DNA from: Sphingobacterium prati | Lineage (GTDB): Bacteria > Bacteroidota > Bacteroidia > Sphingobacteriales > Sphingobacteriaceae | Direction: 5' to 3' | Assembly: GCF_013167215.1 (NCBI RefSeq) | Contig: NZ_JABJWY010000039.1 | Coordinates: 255,144-319,143 of the forward strand | Length of the DNA: 64,000 nt | Part shown: piece by piece, positions 44,531-53,169 of the stretch | How the letters are laid out: each line of letters opens with the position of its first letter | How positions within the stretch are numbered: position 1 is the stretch's first letter | Notes under the pieces: generated by a model | The model's input: the letters and a program-made list of their open reading frames with translations, nothing else | Databases searched by the model: none | Told to the model about the DNA's origin: nothing | Position numbers and translations under genes: made by a program

Positions 44531-45340
44531 ATGCATGATTTTTATCAACATATCTACGAGCAGCAATTAGCTGTTTTAGAAATGCCTTCCAATAAGAAGA
44601 TCTGTGGCTGGGCTACCAAAATTTTGGATGTGCTTTTTCCGGAGCGAAATTCTGGCGAGATGAAATCGGTAGACGATGTGAAACTTGCTTTTGAACAATT
44701 TGAACTTGAACTGGAACAACTCCTTAGCAAATCAAAAGCTTGTGGTAATTGCAACCATGCGCAAATAGCCCATCAGTTTTTTGAGCGCATTCCAGCGTTG
44801 TATGAACTCATGTGCTGGGATGCTGACGCGTTGATGGATGGGGATCCTGCCGCACAGAACAAGCGGGAGGTCGTACGTACTTATCCCGGTTTTTTTGCAA
44901 TCTGTATTTTCCGGATGGCTAATGAGCTGCATCGCCTTGGAGTCCCTCTGATCCCACGCATATTGACCGAGCATGCACATTCCAAGACAGGAATAGATAT
45001 TCATCCGGGAGCAACCATCGGCCATCACCTCCATATTGATCATGGTACCGGATTGGTGATCGGAGAAACGTGTACAATCGGAAATTACGTTAAACTTTAC
45101 CAGGGGGTGACGCTGGGTGCTCTGAGTGTGGATAAGGTGTTTTCGAATGTCAAACGTCATCCAACGATTGAAGATCATGTCATCATCTATTCGGGAGCAA
45201 CGATCTTGGGCGGCGAAACACGTATAGGCCATCATTCGGTTATCGGAGGTAATGTTTGGCTGACAAGTTCAGTGGAACCTTATACTACTGTGTATCATCA
45301 AGCGACAGCGAAATTTATAGATTCAAAACCAATTATATAG
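44531..45340 (+). CDS. cysE: Serine O-acetyltransferase
   Basis: A 269-aa cytoplasmic enzyme that acetylates serine with acetyl-CoA, first step of cysteine synthesis. The C-terminal left-handed beta-helix is clear: DIHPGATIGHHLHIDHGTGL, VIGETCTIGNYVKLYQGVTL, IYSGATILGGETRIGHHSVI, with catalytic His in the GHHLHIDHG segment. Length is like EpsC forms with extended N-terminus. I use the ATG 44531; a TTG start two codons earlier is possible. 8 nt before cysM. Confidence 0.95.
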   Translation: MHDFYQHIYEQQLAVLEMPSNKKICGWATKILDVLFPERNSGEMKSVDDVKLAFEQFELELEQLLSKSKACGNCNHAQIAHQFFERIPALYELMCWDADALMDGDPAAQNKREVVRTYPGFFAICIFRMANELHRLGVPLIPRILTEHAHSKTGIDIHPGATIGHHLHIDHGTGLVIGETCTIGNYVKLYQGVTLGALSVDKVFSNVKRHPTIEDHVIIYSGATILGGETRIGHHSVIGGNVWLTSSVEPYTTVYHQATAKFIDSKPII

Positions 45341-45347
45341 ATACATT

Positions 45348-46220
45348 ATGGGAAATATTATAGATACCATCGGAAATACACCATTGGTGGAGATCACCCA
45401 ATTTCATGCAAATACCAACGTACGGATCTTTGCAAAGATGGAAGGGAATAACCCCGCTGGTTCTGTCAAAGATCGTGCAGCCTTAAATATGATCCGTTCT
45501 GCCATGGAGCGTGGCGAAATTTCGAAAGACAGTAAGCTTATCGAAGCGACAAGTGGGAATACGGGAATCGCACTGGCCATGATTGCGGGTATATATGGCT
45601 TGAATCTAGAGCTGGTGATGCCTGCATCGTCTACCCGTGAGCGTACACTGACCATGGAAGCTTTTGGTGCCAAGGTTACGCTATTGGAGTCCATGGAAAT
45701 ATGCCGGGACTACGCTGAGGCAAAAGCGGCAAATGAAGGCTATTTTATTTTAAACCAATTTGCCAATCCCGATAATTATAAAGCCCATATCAAAACCACA
45801 GGGCCTGAAATCTGGCGTGATACAGATGGAAAAATTACCCATTTTGTCAGCGCGATGGGAACAACTGGAACGATCATGGGAAATTCCATCTATCTCAAAG
45901 AAAAAAATCCGGCGATACAGATTGTCGGCTGCCAACCTACACCGGAGTCGTCCATCCCCGGAATCAGACGTTGGCCAGAAGCTTATCTGCCGAAAATATT
46001 TGACCCAAGCCGTGTGGATCGTGTCATTGATATTTCGCAACAGGAGGCGACCGAACTGGCGCGTGAATTGGTGAAACGGGAAGGCGTTTTTGCTGGGATG
46101 AGTACAGGTGGAGCATTTGCCGGAGCCCTGAAAATTGCCAATGAGATTGAGAAAGGCGTCATTGTTTTTATTGCCTGTGATCGCGGAGACCGCTACCTGA
46201 GTTCAGATTTATTCGGTTAG
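45348..46220 (+). CDS. cysM: Cysteine synthase (CysM type)
   Basis: A 290-aa PLP enzyme making cysteine from O-acetylserine and sulfide. PLP lysine K41 in NPAGSVKDRAALNM; the substrate loop is TSGNTGIALA; the phosphate cup is MGTTGTIMG; the end IVFIACDRGDRYLSSDLF is typical of CysM. Second gene of the cysE-cysM operon, with strong terminator. Some family members act on O-phosphoserine or homocysteine, but the operon points to cysteine. Confidence 0.95.
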   Translation: MGNIIDTIGNTPLVEITQFHANTNVRIFAKMEGNNPAGSVKDRAALNMIRSAMERGEISKDSKLIEATSGNTGIALAMIAGIYGLNLELVMPASSTRERTLTMEAFGAKVTLLESMEICRDYAEAKAANEGYFILNQFANPDNYKAHIKTTGPEIWRDTDGKITHFVSAMGTTGTIMGNSIYLKEKNPAIQIVGCQPTPESSIPGIRRWPEAYLPKIFDPSRVDRVIDISQQEATELARELVKREGVFAGMSTGGAFAGALKIANEIEKGVIVFIACDRGDRYLSSDLFG

Positions 46221-46260
46221 TCCATTCTGGTGCAGCAAACCCGTATCTAATATTATAGCG

Positions 46261-46310
46261 CCTGTCATCGTCACGCTCCGTTTTTGCGTATAATGACAGG
46301 TTTCTTTTTT
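46261..46310 (+). terminator. cysE-cysM terminator
   Basis: CCTGTCAT / ATGACAGG (46261-46268, 46293-46300) with an inner ACGC/GCGT pairing, followed by TTTCTTTTTT. Confidence 0.8.
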
Positions 46311-46482
46311 GATTTTATCTTGTCCTATCTAATCGTCTCAACGGATATTTCTCCTTTATTTGTCGTGTCGTTTCCATTGGAAAGTGTAGCTTTGATAAAG
46401 TGTGATCTGCTCAGTCTGATTGTGTCCGGTACAGCAATAGCTTTAAAATCAAGCTTCTACTCTTACAGCTAGATGTGTAATT

Positions 46483-46842
46483 CTACTCCCCCTGTCCAAA
46501 TGTTAGTAAATTACTATCTGGATCCAAGATGGAAAACTCACGTTGTCCCCAAGGTTTTGTCTCCAGCTTACCATTCGGATGGATGGTAATATTGCGTACT
46601 AAAAAAGAGTGATAGAGCTGGTCAATATCGTCGGTACGGATATAGATCATGCCATAATTCTCCTCAGGTAGTAGCTCCTTAAATTCAAAAAAATGAATTT
46701 CGATCTGATGTTTTTTGATCATCAGATATCCTTCATAATCTGCAGTGCCGCATAGGCTGAAGCCCAGTTGACCCAAGTAAAAATCGCTTGTGACAGCCTT
46801 GTCACGCATAGGTAATTTGGGGTGTATAGTAGTCAGTTTCAT
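46483..46842 (-). CDS. VOC-family (glyoxalase/bleomycin resistance-like) protein
   Basis: A 119-aa cytoplasmic protein of the vicinal oxygen chelate fold: MKLTTIHPKLPMRDKAVTSD, FYLGQLGFSL, IEIHFFEFKEL, MIYIRTDDID, EFSILDPDSNLLTFGQ. One of the Glu/His metal-site positions is present (E near the end is missing: LLTFGQGE). Single gene. Function could be drug binding, isomerase or dioxygenase; not resolved. Confidence 0.85.
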   Translation of the reverse strand: MKLTTIHPKLPMRDKAVTSDFYLGQLGFSLCGTADYEGYLMIKKHQIEIHFFEFKELLPEENYGMIYIRTDDIDQLYHSFLVRNITIHPNGKLETKPWGQREFSILDPDSNLLTFGQGE

Positions 46843-46949
46843 TGTTTATTTACTGGTTTTATTAGAACCTTACTGAAATATAAGTGTTTATTTTTACTCC
46901 TGATACTGTTAAGAAGCAATACTTATTGGATCGTCATGGAAGTCCCCTT

Positions 46950-47420
46950 TTAAGTTCGCTGGGGTTGATATTTTAGTAAAACCATGTCCTTCAACAATTG
47001 ACCATTTTCATAGATAGGCTGTTCGTAATTTTCAATAAAGAAGTTCGTACGTAGATCATATTTAACAAAATCATTGCGCTCATAAAATCGGATCTGATCA
47101 AAACCACAATCTGTCGTTCCAACAATCAGATTCGGATATTGCGCATGGTAAGTCTCTTGGATATATCGTAATATTTTGCTGCCAAGCCCTCTGTTTCGAT
47201 GTGAGGGCGACACAGCAATATTTTTGATTTCCAAGGTCTCGTTATCAACGGGATACAAACAAAATACAGCAATGGGCTGTTGTTCTTCCTGAACAACAAA
47301 GACTGCCGAATCAAAAAGATACTTATTGATCGCGGCGATCGTTTCATCTGCCAAAAGCAACAAATCATAAGGATAATCCCTATGATTTGTGATCTGTTTT
47401 ATTTCTAAATGAGCTAACAT
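46950..47420 (-). CDS. GNAT N-acetyltransferase
   Basis: A 156-aa acetyltransferase: the acetyl-CoA loop reads SPSHRNRGLGSKILRYI, with preceding strand LEIKNIAVSP and following IRFYERNDFVKYD. Typical single-domain GNAT. Substrate unknown. Lies alone on the minus strand, 47 nt after the MaoC-like gene. Confidence 0.87.
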   Translation of the reverse strand: MLAHLEIKQITNHRDYPYDLLLLADETIAAINKYLFDSAVFVVQEEQQPIAVFCLYPVDNETLEIKNIAVSPSHRNRGLGSKILRYIQETYHAQYPNLIVGTTDCGFDQIRFYERNDFVKYDLRTNFFIENYEQPIYENGQLLKDMVLLKYQPQRT

Positions 47421-47467
47421 GCCACTAGCTTACCTGAATCCATTGAAATGAATGTTGTTTGATTGGC

Positions 47468-47926
47468 TTAATTGAAGTGGTATAAAAAGATAACATCGCC
47501 AACGTAGGCCGGTTTGGCACTGTCCTTAATTTTTAAAGTCGCTTCAATGGTTACTTTAATAACCCCCCTCAGGTTGGCAACCGATTTAACATGTGTATGT
47601 AATTGTACTTCATTGTCGACAAGAACCGGTTGTGAAAAACGCAAATTTTCGATACCATAATTGATCTCCATTTTGACATTGCGCACTTCTGCGATCTGCT
47701 TCCACAAATAAGGAATAAGTGATAATGTCAGATAGCCATGTGCAATGGTCGATTTAAATGGGCTCTCTGTTTTCGCTCTTTCACTATCGAGATGAATCCA
47801 TTGGTGATCTAAAGTTGCATCGGCAAACTGGTTAATCTGTTTTTGGTCGATTGTATGCCATTGAGATTCGCCTAATGACTTTCCTTCAAAGGCTTTGTAC
47901 TCTTCATAATTGTTAATTATTGTCAT
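47468..47926 (-). CDS. MaoC-family hot-dog dehydratase
   Basis: A 152-aa cytoplasmic (R)-enoyl-CoA hydratase-like protein. The hydratase motif is seen: ATLDHQWIHLDSERAKTESP and FKSTIAHGYLTLSLIPYL, giving the catalytic Asp and His. Strands at the end (LHTHVKSVANLRGVIKVTIE) complete the hot-dog fold. Probably acts on acyl-CoA or acyl-ACP intermediates. Not linked to a fatty acid operon here. Confidence 0.88.
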   Translation of the reverse strand: MTIINNYEEYKAFEGKSLGESQWHTIDQKQINQFADATLDHQWIHLDSERAKTESPFKSTIAHGYLTLSLIPYLWKQIAEVRNVKMEINYGIENLRFSQPVLVDNEVQLHTHVKSVANLRGVIKVTIEATLKIKDSAKPAYVGDVIFLYHFN

Positions 47927-48095
47927 ATGTTATGTCTTTATCGCTTTTCGTTGGAATTTGCTCCGTAGGTTACATACTGAATATCAAATTTTGGCTAAAG
48001 ATAACCATTGTCATTAGCAATCCAAATATGTCTTTCATTATATATCTAATCGTTGAAATGATCGTCGTTAGCTCAAGGGCCTATAATCCTACTAT

Positions 48096-48536
48096 TTAAT
48101 GCGTCTGTCCGTAGGATGTATTGCCATATGTTTTTTCTACATAAGCTTTGAAATTATCCAAAATGGCTTGCCATCCTTGACGTTGCATGGCGACTGGATT
48201 TTCAGATTCAGCATCAAAAATAACTTCGATATCGGTAACAGATTTTTTCGCATTGAAATTAATCGTTACATGACGACCATCTGGCATAACATAGGCTATT
48301 TTTTTAAAGGGCTCAAGTGCAGTGTAGGTTCCTGTAAAATCAAAACCAGCCGAACCATCCTTGGCCTCCATACGATTTTTGAATTTCCCGCCAATGCGCA
48401 AATCATTAATTGCGTCTATACAATGCCAATCCTCGGAAGCTTGATTCCATTGCATAATGTCTTCTGCAGAGGTATAGGCATTCCAGATGCTTTCCACTCG
48501 CACAGCAATATGTGTTTGTATTTTTATCTGCTCCAT
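48096..48536 (-). CDS. SRPBCC/AHSA1-family protein
   Basis: A 146-aa cytoplasmic protein of the START-like superfamily: IQTHIAVRVESIWNAYTSAE, DIMQWNQASEDWHC, GGKFKNRMEAKDGSAGFDF, FKKIAYVMPDGRHV and QRQGWQAILDNFKAYVEKTY. This layout is that of activator-of-Hsp90-like and polyketide-cyclase-like proteins. Ligand unknown. Single gene. Confidence 0.87.
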   Translation of the reverse strand: MEQIKIQTHIAVRVESIWNAYTSAEDIMQWNQASEDWHCIDAINDLRIGGKFKNRMEAKDGSAGFDFTGTYTALEPFKKIAYVMPDGRHVTINFNAKKSVTDIEVIFDAESENPVAMQRQGWQAILDNFKAYVEKTYGNTSYGQTH

Positions 48537-48764
48537 ATACGTTAATAATTTTTCTAAAGTAAATACAGTTTCTTTACTAATAACAGGAAAATTTATCTTT
48601 TGTTATGTGCTCCATGAGATAATCATGGCTATTACGTTATAAAAGTTGTTGTGGGATGAGGGCTTATGTCCCGGCCCTGATAAACAAACAATTTTGTTTC
48701 TGAGTGGCGGGATGTGCGCGGTTTTTGCTAACTTTATGAATGTGAATCCTTAACCCCATTTATT

Positions 48765-49571
48765 ATGTTGCCAAAACTTCTGGTTGTATTCTTTTTATTG
48801 ATTTCGTCGAACAGTATTTTTGCACAAAAGTACCGTACCATAGAAAATATCAGCTATTGTAAAAATACTGATACTGATGGCTACAAAAAGGAGCGGTGCA
48901 AGCTGGATCTCTATTTTCCGACTGATCGAAAGAATTTTTCCACGATTGTATGGTTTCATGGTGGCGGACTGGAAGAAGGGAATAAATTTATTCCATTAGA
49001 ACTTCAGGAGAAAGGCGTGGCGGTGGTTGCGGTCAATTATAGGCTGAGTCCCAAAGCGAAAGCTCCGAGTTACATTGACGATGCAGCGGAAGCTGTTGCC
49101 TGGGCTTTTTCCCATATTGCTTCCTACGGCGGCGATCCGACAAAGATCTATGTTTCGGGTCACTCTGCAGGAGGATACCTCGCTTTAATGGTGGGACTTG
49201 ATAGTAGCTATCTGCAGAAACAGGGTGTCAGTGCGAATAAAATAAAAGGTTTGGCACCGATCAGTGGGCAGACCAATACGCATTATACTATCAAAAAGGA
49301 GCGTGGACAATCCATGGCAATTCCACAGGTAGACCAATATGCTCCAATATCTTTTGCGCGGAAGAATGCACCTGCCATTGTACTGATTACCGGCGACCCA
49401 CAATTGGAACTTCCGGCTAGATATGAAGAGAACGCGCATCTCGCAGCGATACTAAAACAGGTGGGGCATACCAAAACCTCTTTATATCAATTGCAGGGAT
49501 TTGACCACGGCGGCGTTTATGCTCCCGGTTGCCTGCTGATGCTTAAATGGATCAAGGAATTGGAAAAATAG
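48765..49571 (+). CDS. Exported alpha/beta hydrolase (carboxylesterase-like)
   Basis: A 268-aa exported esterase (signal MLPKLLVVFFLLISSNSIFA). The oxyanion-hole motif HGGG is at 65-68, the nucleophile elbow GHSAGG has Ser134, and FDHGGVYAPG near residue 250 has the catalytic His. Layout matches hormone-sensitive lipase-type esterases (Abhydrolase_3). Substrate not known. Not in an evident operon. Confidence 0.9.
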   Translation: MLPKLLVVFFLLISSNSIFAQKYRTIENISYCKNTDTDGYKKERCKLDLYFPTDRKNFSTIVWFHGGGLEEGNKFIPLELQEKGVAVVAVNYRLSPKAKAPSYIDDAAEAVAWAFSHIASYGGDPTKIYVSGHSAGGYLALMVGLDSSYLQKQGVSANKIKGLAPISGQTNTHYTIKKERGQSMAIPQVDQYAPISFARKNAPAIVLITGDPQLELPARYEENAHLAAILKQVGHTKTSLYQLQGFDHGGVYAPGCLLMLKWIKELEK

Positions 49572-49833
49572 TTATACAATGATTTCAGGAATTATAGGAC
49601 TTTCTATAAATCAGTTTGGCATCAACTTAAGTGGATCAAAACCTTGGGTAAATAATTATATAATGGTTTCAGAAGCCAGGAGTAACACTGAAACGAAATA
49701 TTATAAATAAAATAAAAAATATTACAACAGCTGTTTCGGAAATAGTAACGATCTTTATCCCGTAATATCTACATGCAGGGTTATTTCCAGTACGTAAGAT
49801 ATTATAGCGTAAATAATATAAATATCAATTCCT

Positions 49834-50292
49834 ATGTGGGCAAAAGTCAACATCTTGTTGGTCATCTGTATTTTGGGGCTATTTTTAGCACCAAGTCTGG
49901 GTTTTGCCTGCCATTTAGCATCTGAAAAACCAAAACAGGAGAAGAAATCCTGTTGTGCAGAAAAAGGTCAGGATGTAAAGGATAGTGAGCAAAGTCAAGA
50001 TCCAAAGCATACTGACAAAGTGCAAGATGTAAAAGATACTGATACGAAAGATTGCTGTAAAGATAAAAAGCAGGATTCAGGAACTTCAGGTGATCACGGC
50101 GATGGCTGTAGTAAACACTGTGCCGAAAAGTCATGTCGTACTTCGATGCAATGTAATCCGATGATCTCTTTTTATGAAGTGGATCTTATTTTACCATTGG
50201 ATGCTGATCAGCTCAGATTGTATACCTTGTACAAGCAACCGTTTTGCTCGGATGCTTATTTTTCAATCTGGCAGCCTCCTAAAATAGCCTAG
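49834..50292 (+). CDS. Cysteine-rich, probably metal-binding exported protein
   Basis: A 152-aa protein with a signal sequence (ILLVICILGLFLAPSLGFA) and ten cysteines afterwards: SCC, DCC, GCSKHC, KSC, QCN and FC among Lys/Asp/Gln repeats (QDVKDSEQSQDPKHT, VQDVKDTDTKDCCKDKKQD). Low complexity and cysteine pairs suit binding of Cu(I) or another soft metal. First gene of a plus-strand copper cluster, about 400 nt before the DUF3347 protein. The linker has short repeats of QDVKD. No family name. Confidence 0.7.
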   Translation: MWAKVNILLVICILGLFLAPSLGFACHLASEKPKQEKKSCCAEKGQDVKDSEQSQDPKHTDKVQDVKDTDTKDCCKDKKQDSGTSGDHGDGCSKHCAEKSCRTSMQCNPMISFYEVDLILPLDADQLRLYTLYKQPFCSDAYFSIWQPPKIA

Positions 50293-50691
50293 TTATCGAT
50301 GGTAGCCCATGCTACGTCTTTTTGGATCGCCTTCTGCGGCCAAAATCCCTCTTAATGTATGAGATGAAAACACGCATTGGATCATATTATCTAGTGATGA
50401 TCTACAGCTTTTAGCGATAAATAGCTGGCTGCAGACGAAGTTTTCATTATTATTTATTTAAAATTTATTCGTCATAAAACACGCTTATTTTAAAAGTATA
50501 AATACGAATCAAATTTTAGGAGGTATATCCTATAGCTATTAAAATATAAACCGAGTGTAACGAGTTCATTGAGATCAATGAAAACAAACACCATCAATAA
50601 AAATTTACAGATGAAATATCCAAGTTGGAAAAATACAAACACTTATGAAAATAGACGGGATATTCCATATGGCCAAAAAAAATATTTACAG
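50293..50691. other. Region upstream of the first DUF3347 gene
   Basis: A 399-nt stretch in which the downstream frame is open from 50569 but the added 41 residues (MRSMKTNTINKNLQMKYPSW ...) look unlike a leader peptide. It has a direct repeat TTTACAGATGAAAT at about 50605-50618 and again at 50686-50699, the second containing the chosen start codon. No RNA gene was recognised. Confidence 0.45.
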
Positions 50692-51585
50692 ATGAAATCC
50701 ATTTCAATAATTGGCTTAGTAACCCTAGTATTACTGACCAATAACACTATACAGGCACAGATCAAAAATGCTAAAACAGCAACGGTAAAAGTCTTCGGAA
50801 ATACCTCTGCTGCAAAAACTGTCATCGAGCAGGAAGGTAAGGCCGGAAAGACCGCTCAAGTAGACTGGAACCAGGAAACTAAAATTGCGACCATCACCTA
50901 TGATGCTTCAAAAACAAATGAAGATGAGGTTTTAAAACGCATTGCCTTGGCAGGATTTGACAGTGAGAAGTTTCTGGCACCGGACGATGCTTATGCCAAG
51001 TTACCCAAAGCAGATCAATACACAAGAACATTAAAACCTGTATCAAAATCGCAGACTGCAACAACTACAGAACCTAGTGGACAACATCAGTCGGGGCAAA
51101 CAGATCATTCAGCTCACCAAAATGCTACAGCAGCAACTGCTGTAAACGGAAAAGTAACACAATTGACAAATGTGGTCGATCAATACTTTGCTTTAAAAGA
51201 TGCGCTGGTCAAGACGGATGCCCAGACGGCAGCGACCAAGGCGGCGGCATTGCAGGAAGTGATCAAGGCCGTGGATATGAATAAGCTTGCATCTGCTGAA
51301 CATACTGTCTGGATGAAGGTGATGAACAATTTGACTGCTGATGCTGCAACCATTGCGAAGAGCAAGGATGTGACCAAACAACGTGTTGCATTTGCCTCGC
51401 TTTCGACGAAGCTCTATGAACTGGCCAAAGTGAGTTCTTTCAGTAGTCCTGTCTATTACCAACATTGTCCCATGTTTAATGAGGGGAAAGGTGCAAATTG
51501 GTTGAGTAAGGAAAAGGCTGTTAAAAATCCATTCTACGGATCGCAGATGATTACCTGTGGAAGTACAGTTGAAACGCTTAACTAA
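50692..51585 (+). CDS. Exported DUF3347 protein with degenerate HMA-like domain
   Basis: A 297-aa protein from ATG 50692 (MKSISIIGLVTLVLLTNNTI, signal cut near IQA). The N-terminal domain (TATVKVFGNTSAAKTVIEQE to LAGFDSEKF) has the heavy-metal-associated ferredoxin-like fold but lacks the CxxC: the place where it should be reads NTSAAK. A linker rich in Gln/His follows, then DUF3347 (LTNVVDQYFALKDALVKTDA to its end) with YYQHCPMFNEGKGANWLSKE and TCGSTVETLN. Probably a periplasmic copper-handling protein. Confidence 0.83.
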   Translation: MKSISIIGLVTLVLLTNNTIQAQIKNAKTATVKVFGNTSAAKTVIEQEGKAGKTAQVDWNQETKIATITYDASKTNEDEVLKRIALAGFDSEKFLAPDDAYAKLPKADQYTRTLKPVSKSQTATTTEPSGQHQSGQTDHSAHQNATAATAVNGKVTQLTNVVDQYFALKDALVKTDAQTAATKAAALQEVIKAVDMNKLASAEHTVWMKVMNNLTADAATIAKSKDVTKQRVAFASLSTKLYELAKVSSFSSPVYYQHCPMFNEGKGANWLSKEKAVKNPFYGSQMITCGSTVETLN

Positions 51586-51596
51586 TAGCAAGCCCA

Positions 51597-52028
51597 ATGA
51601 AATATTTAGTTGTTATTATAGCGGTGTTTGTCCTCACATTGACGGCATGCACCAATCCGCAAAACAAATCGAAAGCAGCGTTAACGAGTTCAGAAAAGGA
51701 TACAACGATGCAGGTAACAGCAGCCGCAAAGCAGTACAAAAAAGGGGATCTCGTACCTACTGAAGAGGTATGTATGGTAAACAATGCTTTTATGGCGAAG
51801 AAACAACTGCAAGTCAAACATGAGGGCAAGGCTTATTATGGCTGCTGTGAAATGTGTAAGAAACGAATCCCCAAAGAAGCCGCTGTTCGTGTTGCTATTG
51901 ATCCTTTGTCCAGGAAAGAGGTTGATAAGGCCAATGCCGCGATTGCAATAACGGGTGATCAGGGTGAAGTTTCTTACTTTGAAAACGAAGAAAATTATCG
52001 GAAATACGTTGAAAATTTAAATCAATAA
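51597..52028 (+). CDS. TRASH-like metal-binding lipoprotein
   Basis: A 143-aa lipoprotein (lipobox LTLTAC, Cys 18). The Cys pattern VCMVNNAFMAKKQLQVKHEG, KAYYGCCEMCKKRI is that of TRASH/YHS-type metal sites (C-x-n-C-C-x2-C), so binding of copper or another heavy metal is probable. The C-terminal region (VDKANAAIAITGDQGEVSYF) is not recognised. It starts 11 nt after the DUF3347 gene and ends 11 nt before the next: operon. Confidence 0.8.
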   Translation: MKYLVVIIAVFVLTLTACTNPQNKSKAALTSSEKDTTMQVTAAAKQYKKGDLVPTEEVCMVNNAFMAKKQLQVKHEGKAYYGCCEMCKKRIPKEAAVRVAIDPLSRKEVDKANAAIAITGDQGEVSYFENEENYRKYVENLNQ

Positions 52029-52039
52029 ATAGACTTAAA

Positions 52040-52696
52040 ATGAAAAGAATAATACTGATTGCAGTAGCAGCAGTGACACTCGCTGCCTGCAGCAACTCAA
52101 AACCAAATAATACACATGCCGCGGATATTGCAAAGGAAACTGAGGAAACGGGGGCTGCTATCGCTAAAGCGCAAGTGGATACAGGGGGGGTAGCAGATAC
52201 AACAGTAAAAGCGGAGTTTACCGAAACTGCTGCTAAGACACAGGCCAATGCTCCAACCGCAAAGGATAGATCTCTTGATGAGGTGTACAGTGCATACTTT
52301 GAATTAAAAGATGCGCTGGCAAGAGATAATGGGCAGACCGCACAACAGGCTGCCAAGAAGATGGAGGCAGTGGTTGCGAAGATCGATGCTACCAAGCTGG
52401 AGACTACCGCTGCTGCGGCCTGGAAACAGTATCAACGGAAATTGGCCTTTGATACAGAACATATCGCCGGGATTGATGAAAATGGACACCAACGTGAGCA
52501 CTTTGTGACGCTATCCAAAAATATGTACGCATTGTTAAAAGTGGTGAAACCGGAAACTCCGGTTTATTACCAGCATTGTCCGATGTATAATGAGGGTAAA
52601 GGTGCGCATTGGTTGAGTAAACAAAAGACCATTGACAATCCTTATCTGGGCAAATCAATGCCGACCTGTGGATCTACCGTAGAAACAATTCAATAG
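52040..52696 (+). CDS. DUF3347 domain lipoprotein
   Basis: A 218-aa lipoprotein (lipobox LAAC, Cys 17) with a charged, Ala/Thr-rich linker and a C-terminal DUF3347 domain (EVYSAYFELKDALARDNGQT to its end). Its last 50 residues strongly resemble those of the gene two upstream (YYQHCPMYNEGKGAHWLSKQ, TCGSTVETIQ), so the two are paralogues. The HCPM and TCG motifs probably bind metal. Same operon. Confidence 0.83.
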   Translation: MKRIILIAVAAVTLAACSNSKPNNTHAADIAKETEETGAAIAKAQVDTGGVADTTVKAEFTETAAKTQANAPTAKDRSLDEVYSAYFELKDALARDNGQTAQQAAKKMEAVVAKIDATKLETTAAAAWKQYQRKLAFDTEHIAGIDENGHQREHFVTLSKNMYALLKVVKPETPVYYQHCPMYNEGKGAHWLSKQKTIDNPYLGKSMPTCGSTVETIQ

Positions 52697-52709
52697 CGGC
52701 ATAGAGAAA

Positions 52710-53165
52710 TTGTTTGAAGGGTTTCCCAACTTGCATCCCTTGGTGGTTCACTTTCCCATCGTGCTGCTGCTTTTGGCTTTGCTCAGTCAGGTGCTGGCTG
52801 TATGTTATATCCGATATCGGCAGAAGTTAAATATAGTGACTTTTGTACTATTGCTGTTGGGAACAGTAGGGGCTTTTGCAGCAACTCAGACAGCATCCCA
52901 TATTTCGGGGGATGCGGATGAAGCAGCCTTTGCCGTTTTTGATACCCACCAACATTATGCCTGGATCAGTCTTTGGCTGGCAGGGATAACCACCGTTGTA
53001 CGCTTTGTGGCATTGCGATGTCGTAAAGTCATCTGGACAAACTATTTGATCGTGATTTTGTTGATAAGTTTGTCGGTGACACTATTTATCACGGGACACC
53101 ATGGCGCACGGCTGGTCTATCAGTATGGTGTGGGACCTAAAAGTAATGGAGCTTTAATGAAGTAA
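52710..53165 (+). CDS. DUF2231 membrane protein
   Basis: A 151-aa protein with four hydrophobic helices (VVHFPIVLLLLALLSQVLAV, LNIVTFVLLLLGTVGAFAAT, WISLWLAGITTVVRFVALRC, TNYLIVILLISLSVTLFITG). The opening LHPLVVHFPIVLL is diagnostic of DUF2231, with the His pair possibly binding haem or metal. Starts at TTG 52710, 14 nt after the DUF3347 gene; the frame is open upstream but lacks a better codon. Ends 5 nt before the oxidase gene. Confidence 0.82.
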   Translation: MFEGFPNLHPLVVHFPIVLLLLALLSQVLAVCYIRYRQKLNIVTFVLLLLGTVGAFAATQTASHISGDADEAAFAVFDTHQHYAWISLWLAGITTVVRFVALRCRKVIWTNYLIVILLISLSVTLFITGHHGARLVYQYGVGPKSNGALMK

Positions 53166-53169
53166 TCGC

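Noticed and set aside
46284-46472. 62-codon ORF after cysM
   Set aside because: It begins inside the cysE-cysM terminator hairpin and has no recognisable features beyond chance hydrophobicity.
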